From assembly GCA_021783385.1 (NCBI GenBank), contig JAJXTX010000033.1, positions 1-15,580 on the forward strand: 15,580 nt of DNA, read 5' to 3'. Of this stretch, positions 7,299 to 15,580 are shown piece by piece. The notes beneath the pieces were generated by a model. The model saw nothing but the letters and a program-made list of their open reading frames with translations. It had not been told where the DNA came from and did not search any database. The translations under genes were made by a program, and so were the position numbers. Positions within the stretch are counted from its first letter, which is position 1; the number at the start of each line of letters is the position of its first letter. Source of the stretch: Pseudomonadota bacterium. GTDB lineage: Bacteria; Pseudomonadota; Gammaproteobacteria; Xanthomonadales; Rhodanobacteraceae.

Positions 7299-7312
7299 CG
7301 TAATCGTTTACA
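7299..7312 (-). promoter_or_regulatory. LacI-type operator upstream of the GH39 gene
   Basis: On the minus strand TGTAAACGATTACG is a palindrome close to TGTAANCGNTTACA, the classic LacI/GalR-family shape with a central CG. It lies about 60 bp before the ATG. It differs from the ATACGTAT-type operator of the amylase units, so a different repressor probably governs this gene. Confidence 0.55.
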
Positions 7313-7412
7313 TGAACCCTCGAAAGTGTCTACCAGCTGGCCCGCGGCGTCCAGCCCCAAGGCCGTGGTGTGTGCCGCATGGTTTGCGGGATGTCGCGCG
7401 AGGGCGGCCAGT

Positions 7413-7442
7413 GGCCGTGCCGGCGAATCCGCCGGCACGGCC
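7413..7442 (-). terminator. hairpin terminator of the CBM34-GH13 gene
   Basis: This is a perfect 13-bp GC-rich stem (GGCCGTGCCGGCG and its complement) with an AATC loop, starting 15 bp after the TAA of the CBM34-GH13 enzyme. It lacks a T-run, but stem strength and position strongly suggest the end of the alpha-glucan operon. Confidence 0.75.
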
Positions 7443-7456
7443 TGCCTGGAGCGCAG

Positions 7457-9625
<2,169 letters not shown>

Positions 9626-12019
9626 TTACCCGCGCGGATGCCCCAATCTGAGCGCGAGCCTGCGCGCCTGTGCCGCCGTCACCCGCACCCAGGTGACCGC
9701 CCCGAACCGATCCGTGCCGCTGGCCCAGCCCTCGCCGCCGCTGGCGTCGAGCGCATCGAGGCTGGCGAAGTGCTGCAGCGCCCTGCCACCGTCGTCGACC
9801 GCGTGGGCCTGGCCGCCGTGCACCTTGAACAGGTAGTACTTCAGCGCCGGCACGTAGCTGCCCTGGACCGCGCTGGTCTCGAGGTGCACCGTGTCGCCGT
9901 CGCGCTGCAGTGCCAGCGGCTGGCGGAAATACACGCCGTGCTCGTAGGCGTAGGTGGTGCCATCGTCGTCGTAGTAGTCGAACGTGCTGCGCTGCGCGGC
10001 GGGGAACATCTCCACCGCGAGCTGGGTGACCGGATGCTGGCCGACATAGTCCATCACCGGCTGGGTCGGGATGATCGCGCCAGCGCGGATGAACAGCGGG
10101 ATGTCGCTCCAGCGCTGGCTGTCGATCGCCAGCCGGATGTGCTGGCCGCCGGGATACTGCTTGCCGCTGAACCAGTCGGTCCAGCGGCCGGCCGGCAGGT
10201 AGATGTCCTTGCTGGTCTGTCCTTGCTGCACCACCGGCGACACCAGCAGGTAATCGCCGAACATCCACGCGCCGATGTCGTTGCGCACGTTGGCGTCGTG
10301 CGGCCAGTCGAACAGCAATGGTCGCACCAGGCCGACGCCGTCGAGGTGACGCTGGTATTCGTAGCTGTAGATGTACGGGATCAGTGCATAGCGCAGGCGG
10401 ATCGCATCGGTGGCGGCCTTCTCAGCGACCGGCCCGTAGACCCACGGCTGGCGTTTTTCGCCGAACTCGCCATGCACGCGGAAGATCGGCGTGAACGCGC
10501 CGAACTCGATCCAGCGCGCGTAGTTCTCGTCGGACGGATGGCCGTGGAAGCCACCGCCGTCCATGCCCCACTGCATGGCATCGACGTTGATCGCGCTGAG
10601 CATGCGCGCGCGCTGGCCGGCCATGCTGGCAAAGCCGGTGGCGATATCACCCGACCACAGGCCGTAGGCGTAGCGCTGCGCGCCGAGGTAGAAGTTGCGG
10701 TTGATCGACCACACACGCAGCGGCGAGTAGGCGCGCTGACCCACGTACAGCGCGCGCTCCATGTTCATGAACTGGGTGTCGTCGCCGGTGTCGTCGGCCT
10801 CGTCGTTCCACCAGCCGACCATGCCGGTGTCGAACGAGTGCTTCAGCGTGTCGTTGAAGAACCACGCGCGGGCGGCAGGGTTGTCGAAATCGATGTCCCT
10901 GACCGGCTTGTGCGAAAAGTAGTCGGGGCTGGCCGGCTTGCCGGAAAACCAGAAGCCGTGCGCGGTAGCGTAGCGTCCCTCGACGGTGTCCACATGCACG
11001 CGCGGCTTCATGATGCCGGTAAGGTGCATGCCGCGCTCGTCCAGCAGCTGCTTCAGCTTGCCGGTGGGGCCGTCGGGAAATTTCTGTGCGTTCCAGCGGA
11101 ACTCGCCGTAGTTGTCCTGGCCCCACGCCTTCCAGTCGAAGTCGAGGGTGAAGTTGTCGATCGGAATGTGCTTGGCGCGATAGGTGTCGATGATCTGCAG
11201 CAGCTCCTTCTCGTCGCTGCCCCACTGGCTGTTGGTGAAGCCCATCGCCCATTTCGGAAACAGCGGGGTGTGGCCGCTGATGCGCGCCACGTCGGCGAAG
11301 ATCTGCGCCGGGGTGCCGATCAGGATGTAGTAGTCCAGATCCTTGCGCGAGCTGCCGCGGACGCTGAGGCTGGCCGGCTGCAGTGCGAACGTGCCGCCGA
11401 GGGTGTCGACCAGCACACCGTAGCCGGCGGTGCTCCATACCAGCGGCGCGCCCGCGTAGCCCTGCTCGCCGGCCTTGGCCTGCAGCGTGCCCTGGCGCAG
11501 CAGGCCGGCATCGGCGTTGTCGGTCGCGTTGTAGCCGCTGATGCCGTACAGCGCGTCCTGCGGCGCATGCTGCAGGCTCAGCTGGCCGCGCTGCAGCAAG
11601 GCGAGATCCGCCTGCAGCAGCTGCCGGTGCTGCGCGTCGTCGATCCGCAGCTGGCCGGTCGACTTGTTCCATTGCAGCGTGGCGCGCGCGGTCGCGATGC
11701 TGAAGCTGCTCGCACTGTCGTCGATGCGCAGCGGCTGGAACGCGGCGGCGGGTGCCGCGTGCGGGTCGATCACCAGCGTGGCCGGGCTCGTCTGGCCATC
11801 CGGCTTGAAGTGGATGTGCACGATGCCCGGTGCCAGCATGCGGATCGACAGCTGGTTCGAGCCTGCATGCAGGTCGATGCCGTTGTCGAGCCGCGTGATG
11901 ACGGGCGCACTGGCGGGCGCGGCGGCGACGCTGCCGGTTGCCGCCAGCGCGAGCGACAGCGCCAGGAAGAGTGAACCCGGCAAGCGGCCGCGTCGAACGA
12001 TCGGAGTGGGATTATTCAT
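9626..12019 (-). CDS. secreted GH31 alpha-glucosidase / 4-alpha-glucosyltransferase
   Basis: This is a 797-residue protein. The signal peptide is MNNPTPIVRRGRLPGSLFLALSLALAATGSVAAAPA. After an N-terminal beta-sandwich (to about residue 240) the GH31 barrel follows. The predicted nucleophile is Asp406 in GWWNDEADDTG, and the predicted acid/base is Asp487 in MQWGMDGGGFHGHP, with HGEFGEKRQPW downstream as usual. A C-terminal segment near residue 685 (YYDDDGTTYAYEHGVYF) is typical of the distal beta domain of large GH31 proteins. Length and layout resemble Cellvibrio Agd31B, an alpha-1,4-transglucosylase, so the enzyme may rearrange maltodextrins rather than only hydrolyse them. ATG 12019 lies 29 bp after the amylase stop. 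An alternative ATG at 12049 overlaps that stop (TGATG) and would add ten residues before the signal peptide; neither has a strong ribosome site. Confidence 0.88.
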   Translation of the reverse strand: MNNPTPIVRRGRLPGSLFLALSLALAATGSVAAAPASAPVITRLDNGIDLHAGSNQLSIRMLAPGIVHIHFKPDGQTSPATLVIDPHAAPAAAFQPLRIDDSASSFSIATARATLQWNKSTGQLRIDDAQHRQLLQADLALLQRGQLSLQHAPQDALYGISGYNATDNADAGLLRQGTLQAKAGEQGYAGAPLVWSTAGYGVLVDTLGGTFALQPASLSVRGSSRKDLDYYILIGTPAQIFADVARISGHTPLFPKWAMGFTNSQWGSDEKELLQIIDTYRAKHIPIDNFTLDFDWKAWGQDNYGEFRWNAQKFPDGPTGKLKQLLDERGMHLTGIMKPRVHVDTVEGRYATAHGFWFSGKPASPDYFSHKPVRDIDFDNPAARAWFFNDTLKHSFDTGMVGWWNDEADDTGDDTQFMNMERALYVGQRAYSPLRVWSINRNFYLGAQRYAYGLWSGDIATGFASMAGQRARMLSAINVDAMQWGMDGGGFHGHPSDENYARWIEFGAFTPIFRVHGEFGEKRQPWVYGPVAEKAATDAIRLRYALIPYIYSYEYQRHLDGVGLVRPLLFDWPHDANVRNDIGAWMFGDYLLVSPVVQQGQTSKDIYLPAGRWTDWFSGKQYPGGQHIRLAIDSQRWSDIPLFIRAGAIIPTQPVMDYVGQHPVTQLAVEMFPAAQRSTFDYYDDDGTTYAYEHGVYFRQPLALQRDGDTVHLETSAVQGSYVPALKYYLFKVHGGQAHAVDDGGRALQHFASLDALDASGGEGWASGTDRFGAVTWVRVTAAQARRLALRLGHPRG

Positions 12020-12048
12020 GGTGGCATTCCGTGAGGTGTGGCGACGCA

Positions 12049-13713
12049 TCAGCGCAGGATCGCCGTGCTGTAGGCGGGGAGGGTCAACTGGCGCTGCTTG
12101 AGCGTGATGCCGGGTTTGCTCTGCCGCAGCACGGTGCTGAACGGCGCGGCAGGCGCCGGGCGCAGCATCACGTGCTGCGGCTGACCGGACAGGTTGTGCA
12201 CCACCAGCAGGTGGCTGTACGCGTCATCCAGCCGGTACGCGGCGACCTGCGGGTTGGCGATCGGATACGCGCTGACGGCGCCGTCGCGCAGTGCGCTCAG
12301 CTCGCTGCGCCAGTGGATCAGCATGGTGTAGTAGTGCAGCAGCGAATGCGGGTCCGCCTGTTCCGCCTGCACCGACACGGCGGGGCCGTCGTGTGAAGTC
12401 GAGGCTTTCCAGGTGGTCTCGCCGGGCGCGTCGGCGGCGCGGTTCCAGCGCATCGGCTCGCGGATGTCCGGATCGGGCTTGACCCCGCGCATGCCGAGCT
12501 CCTCGCCGTAATAGATGAAGGGATGGCCGGGCAGGGTCAGCAGCAGCGCAGCGGCCATGCGCATGTGCTGCGCGTTGCCGCCGAGCTGGCTCATCACGCG
12601 GTCCTGATCGTGATTGCTGAGGAATGGCGCATCCACGCCGTCGCGACCGGAGACCGCGCGGTAGGCGGCGTCGATCCCGCTCAGCGTGCGACCGAGCTTG
12701 AGATTGCGCTCCTGCCGCGCGCTGTCGATCAGCCGCGTGGCCAGCGGGAAGTCGAACACCGCGCTCAGCGGCTTGAACCAGGGCGCCAGCTCGCTGGCGG
12801 TGTCACGCGTCACTTCGCCGACGATGTAGGCGTGCGGGTCGATCGCGTTCATGCCCTGGCGAAACTCGCTCCACCAGGCCAGGTTCCTGGCCAGGATGCT
12901 CGGGTCGTTCTGCTGCGACTTGAAGTCGAAGTAGACGTGCTGGGCCGCGTCGAGGCGAAAGCCGTCCACGCCCTTCTTCAGCCAGTAGCGGCCGACCTTG
13001 ACCATCTCCTGCCGCACGGCAGGCGTGTCGTAGTTCAGGTCCGGCATCTCGGCGGTGAAAATGCCGAGGTAATAGGTGTCGGGCGCCCACGCCGGCGACG
13101 CCGAACTGGCCGCTGCGGGTTGCGCGGACGCGCCAGCCAGCGCATGCCACGCCGGCGAGCCGGTGGCGCTGATGGCGGCGAGGTCAGTGTCCGGCTGCGC
13201 CCAGCTGTACCAGTCGTGATACGGGCTCTTCGGGTCGCGCGCCGCCTTGAACCACGGATGCTGGTCGCTGGTGTGGTTGATCACCAGATCGATGATCACC
13301 TTGATGCCGCGCTTGTGCGCCTCGCTCAGCAGGTGCTCGAAATCCTGCATCGTGCCGTACTGCGGATTGATGCCGTAGTAGTCGGTGACGTCATAGCCGT
13401 GATAGCTGGGCGAGGGATTGATCGGCATCAGCCAGATGCCGCTGACGCCGAGCGACTTCAGGTAGTCGAGCCGGGCGGTGATGCCGTTGAGGTCACCGAT
13501 GCCGTCGCCGTTGCTGTCGTCGAACGAGCGCACGAAGATCTCGTAATACACACCGGAGGCGGCTGGCGCGCTCGTCGCCGCGACTGTCCCGGTGTGCGCC
13601 GGTGCGCTGGCGGGCAGCGCGTGCTGCGGGCCGGTGGCCGCTGCATGGGCCAGGCCCAGCGTCAGCAGCAGGGCCGCGGGCAGGATGGAACGGAGAGCAA
13701 GGGAACGGTGCAC
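12049..13713 (-). CDS. secreted GH13 alpha-amylase / alpha-glucosidase-like enzyme (GTG start)
   Basis: This is a 554-residue protein. I chose GTG at 13713 because AGGAG lies 7 nt upstream and it yields a clean signal peptide, MHRSLALRSILPAALLLTLGLAHA; a farther ATG at 13833 would run through the operator. An Ala/Pro/Thr linker (about 25-53) precedes the barrel, which starts GVYYEIFVRSF with a DSNGDGIGDL loop likely to bind calcium. GH13 regions seen: DLVINHTSD, GFRLDAAQH (Asp255 nucleophile), YIVGEVTRD (Glu300 acid/base) and FLSNHDQDR (Asp369). Residues of about 176-209 form an Ala/Ser/Pro-rich insert before WAPDTYYLGIF that is unusual for the domain. The inferred role is attack on starch or maltodextrin outside the cytoplasm. 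It is the first gene of the GH13-GH31-GH13 operon, driven by the shared promoter. Confidence 0.9.
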   Translation of the reverse strand: MHRSLALRSILPAALLLTLGLAHAAATGPQHALPASAPAHTGTVAATSAPAASGVYYEIFVRSFDDSNGDGIGDLNGITARLDYLKSLGVSGIWLMPINPSPSYHGYDVTDYYGINPQYGTMQDFEHLLSEAHKRGIKVIIDLVINHTSDQHPWFKAARDPKSPYHDWYSWAQPDTDLAAISATGSPAWHALAGASAQPAAASSASPAWAPDTYYLGIFTAEMPDLNYDTPAVRQEMVKVGRYWLKKGVDGFRLDAAQHVYFDFKSQQNDPSILARNLAWWSEFRQGMNAIDPHAYIVGEVTRDTASELAPWFKPLSAVFDFPLATRLIDSARQERNLKLGRTLSGIDAAYRAVSGRDGVDAPFLSNHDQDRVMSQLGGNAQHMRMAAALLLTLPGHPFIYYGEELGMRGVKPDPDIREPMRWNRAADAPGETTWKASTSHDGPAVSVQAEQADPHSLLHYYTMLIHWRSELSALRDGAVSAYPIANPQVAAYRLDDAYSHLLVVHNLSGQPQHVMLRPAPAAPFSTVLRQSKPGITLKQRQLTLPAYSTAILR

Positions 13714-13793
13714 CGGAACACTCCTGCGGTGGAAGATCGGTTGCGTCGAGTCTCGCTGCGCGCCGTCAAGGCTGCGCGATGCGAGACCGCAGC

Positions 13794-13843
13794 CATGGTA
13801 GGCCGCGCATGCATCGCGGACACTTGCCTGCATACGTATTCAT
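13794..13843 (-). promoter_or_regulatory. promoter with LacI-type operator for the amylase operon (copy 2)
   Basis: The minus strand carries ATGAATACGTATGCAG (13843-13828), then 24 bp, then GCCTACCATG (13803-13794) with TACCAT as candidate -10. Both blocks are identical to those at 4232-4282. The predicted transcription start is near 13788, giving an untranslated leader of about 75 nt before the GTG. The operator sits in the 247-bp divergent gap facing the antiporter-halogenase operon, so it could also affect rightward transcription; ATAAAT at 13881-13886 is a weak candidate -10 in that direction. Confidence 0.72.
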
Positions 13844-13960
13844 CGCGGTCATGGCGCGGTTTTTCGTGGTGCGCTGCGGGATAAATGCCGGCGTGCGGCT
13901 GACGTGCGCATCGCCATCGTGGATGATGGCGTGCTGGTCGCCGCCGGCGAGAGGGAGAGC

Positions 13961-15181
13961 ATGAACAACACCGATATTTTCCTGATCGCGATGACGATCA
14001 TCTTTTCCGTGCCCTACCTGATCTGGCGGCTGGCGCGCATCGACTACTACGCGCCACTGGTGGTGGTGCAAATCCTGTGCGGCATCCTGCTCGGCCCGGG
14101 CATCCTCGGCGTGGCGTTGCCGCAGGTCTATGCCACGGTGTTCAGCGCACCGGTGATCCAGGCGCTGAATGGCATCGCCTGGTGGGCGGTGATGCTGTTC
14201 GTGTGGATCGCCGGGATCGAACTCGATCTGAAACAGGTGTGGATTCAGCGGCGCGAATGCGGCATCACCGCCGGGCTGGCGCTGGGCATGCCGTTGGCGT
14301 TCGGCAGCGCGGCGGCCGTCGGCCTGCTGGCATGGCGCAGCGGCTGGATCGGCAGCGCCGCCGCTCCGTGGCAATTCGTGCTCGGCGTGGGCATGGCCTG
14401 CGCGGTGACGGCGCTGCCGATCCTGCTGCTGCTGATGGAGAAACTCGGCATCCTGCGGCAGCCGCTGGGCCAGCGCACGCTGCGCTATGCCAGTCTCGAC
14501 GATGTGGCGATCTGGGGCGTGCTCGCGGTGATCCTGGTCGACTGGGAGCGGGTCGGACTGCAGGCGGCGTTCCTGCTGCTGTTCGCGCCGGTGGCGTGGC
14601 TGTTCCGGCAGCTGATGCAGCGCGTGCCAGAGTCCGATCGCTGGTATCTGGGCCTGATCTGGCTGGCGCTGTGCGGCTTTGCGGCCGATCGCGCCGGGCT
14701 GCATTTCATGGTCGGCGCGTTCCTGTCCGGCGCGGTGATCGACCGCCAGTGGTTCGAACAGAAACATCTGGACCTGCTGCGCCACCACGTGCTGCTGGTG
14801 GTGATGCCGGTGTTCTTTCTTTCCACCGGATTGCGCACCCACTGGACGGTGGGGGGCGGCGCGGTGTTCATTGCCGCCGGCGTGCTGCTGGTCGCCGCGG
14901 TGGGCGGCAAGCTGGCAGGCATCCAGCTTGCCGGGCGTGTGCTCGGCTGGGCCAGGGGCGAGGCGGCGACCATCGGCTGGCTGCTGCAGACCAAGGCGCT
15001 GATCATGATCATCTTCGTCAACATCCTGCTCGACAAGCACCTGATCACCAGCGACACCTTCACCGCGCTGCTGCTGATGGCGGTGGCCAGCACCATGTTG
15101 ACGGTGCCGATGGTGGCGCCGCGGCTGCGCGCGCTGGCGCTGGGCAGTGACAAAGCCAACCTCGACGCGGTGGAAAACTGA
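13961..15181 (+). CDS. CPA2-family cation/proton antiporter (KefB/Na+:H+ exchanger-like)
   Basis: This is a 406-residue inner-membrane protein with about 12 hydrophobic helices. Family features: GILLGPGILG (residues 41-50), a membrane WIAGIELDL segment matching the GxELd signature of CPA2 exchangers, and the acidic pair DD at 170-171 within RYASLDDVAIWG, the likely ion-binding aspartates. There is no C-terminal RCK/TrkA-N nucleotide-binding domain, so it is the short membrane-only form. ATG 13961 is preceded by GAGGGAGAG; an upstream GTG at 13904 would add 19 hydrophilic residues and lacks a comparable site. It diverges from the amylase operon and is followed by the halogenase gene after 2 bp, implying tight co-expression. 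Ion specificity is not evident. Confidence 0.87.
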   Translation: MNNTDIFLIAMTIIFSVPYLIWRLARIDYYAPLVVVQILCGILLGPGILGVALPQVYATVFSAPVIQALNGIAWWAVMLFVWIAGIELDLKQVWIQRRECGITAGLALGMPLAFGSAAAVGLLAWRSGWIGSAAAPWQFVLGVGMACAVTALPILLLLMEKLGILRQPLGQRTLRYASLDDVAIWGVLAVILVDWERVGLQAAFLLLFAPVAWLFRQLMQRVPESDRWYLGLIWLALCGFAADRAGLHFMVGAFLSGAVIDRQWFEQKHLDLLRHHVLLVVMPVFFLSTGLRTHWTVGGGAVFIAAGVLLVAAVGGKLAGIQLAGRVLGWARGEAATIGWLLQTKALIMIIFVNILLDKHLITSDTFTALLLMAVASTMLTVPMVAPRLRALALGSDKANLDAVEN

Positions 15182-15183
15182 CA

Positions 15184-15580
15184 ATGACTGACCGTCGCAT
15201 TCGCAGCATCGTGATCGTGGGCGGCGGCACCGCCGGCTGGATGACGGCGGCGGCGCTGGCCAATGCGCTGCAGGGCAGCTGCCGGATCGTGCTGGTCGAG
15301 TCGGAGGAGATCGGCAGCATCGGCGTCGGCGAGGCGATGATCCCGCCGATCAAGTACTTCAACCGCCTGCTCGGCATCGACGAGAACGCGCTGCTTGCCG
15401 CCACCCAGGGCACCTTCAAGCTGGGCATCGAGTTCGTCAACTGGACGCGGCCGCAGCAGCGCTATTTCCATCCGTTCGGCCAGTTCGGCGCCGAGTTCGA
15501 CACCGTACCGCTGTACCACTACTGGCTGCGCGAGCGCGAACGCGGCGATGAAACACCGCTGCAGGACTATGCGCTGGCCT
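15184..15580 (+). CDS. tryptophan halogenase family flavoprotein (N-terminal part, runs off window)
   Basis: The first 132 residues of an FAD-dependent monooxygenase-like protein are present; the window ends inside the gene. The N-terminus RSIVIVGGGTAGWMTAAAL (GGGTAGW at 13-19) is the dinucleotide-binding fold with the GxGxxG-derived motif of flavin-dependent halogenases. GEAMIPP at 49-55 corresponds to their GEATIPP loop, with Met replacing the usual Thr. Lys79 in TFKLGIEF aligns by position and context with the catalytic lysine of PrnA-type halogenases, so activity is plausible. The diagnostic WxWxIP motif would lie beyond the window end. Family members in Xanthomonas and Brevundimonas prefer indole-type substrates and often sit next to TonB-dependent receptor and sugar genes. 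The natural substrate here is unknown. Confidence 0.88.
   Translation, partial: MTDRRIRSIVIVGGGTAGWMTAAALANALQGSCRIVLVESEEIGSIGVGEAMIPPIKYFNRLLGIDENALLAATQGTFKLGIEFVNWTRPQQRYFHPFGQFGAEFDTVPLYHYWLRERERGDETPLQDYALA

Noticed and set aside
13904..13960. Upstream GTG start for the antiporter
   Set aside because: The added 19 residues are hydrophilic and unlike family N-termini, and the ATG at 13961 has a much better ribosome site.
13766..15184. Long minus-strand frame opposite the antiporter
   Set aside because: It is Gln/His/Arg-rich with no motif and antisense to a clear 12-helix transporter.

Overview
The window is GC-rich and gene-dense. It encodes secreted carbohydrate-active enzymes, a GPH/SLC45-type sugar transporter and a flavin-dependent halogenase. 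This mix suggests a gammaproteobacterium of the Xanthomonadales (Rhodanobacteraceae or Xanthomonadaceae type). The assignment is inferred from gene content and protein style only; no rRNA or other phylogenetic marker is present.

Layout. Positions 70-5340 are transcribed leftwards: a small membrane protein (70-267), a sugar/H+ symporter (388-1890) overlapping by 4 bp a secreted (alpha/alpha)6-type glycosidase (1887-4091), then a two-gene YeeE/YedE sulfur-transport pair (4435-4860, 4864-5340). Further leftward genes follow: a secreted GH39-type beta-xylosidase-like enzyme (5684-7240), a secreted CBM34-GH13 neopullulanase/maltogenic amylase-like enzyme (7457-9490), a secreted GH31 alpha-glucosidase or alpha-transglucosylase (9626-12019) and a secreted GH13 alpha-amylase (12049-13713, GTG start). 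Across a divergent intergenic region (13714-13960) a rightward operon begins: a CPA2-type cation/proton antiporter (13961-15181) and, two bases later, a tryptophan-halogenase-family protein cut by the window end (15184-15580).

How it works together. The three alpha-glucan enzymes (GH13 amylase, GH31, CBM34-GH13), the six-hairpin glycosidase and the SLC45-type transporter form a plausible starch/maltodextrin utilisation system: exported enzymes trim alpha-glucan and the symporter imports maltose-size products. The best support is regulatory. The promoters of the two separated alpha-glucan units (before 4091 and before 13713) share an identical 16-bp near-palindrome with a LacI-type central CG, ATGAATACGTATGCAG on the minus strand. 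Each is followed 24-25 bp later by an identical 10-bp block, GCCTACCATG, containing a plausible -10 element. The GH39 gene has a different LacI-type operator, and the YeeE pair has neither, so both look like separate regulons lying inside the locus. No regulator gene and no TonB-dependent receptor is in the window; both would be expected nearby.

The most unusual points are the duplicated promoter module, a leader-ORF-or-frameshift arrangement at the start of the six-hairpin glycosidase, the sulfur-transport pair embedded in a sugar locus, and the halogenase operon that diverges from the amylase operon and shares its operator region.
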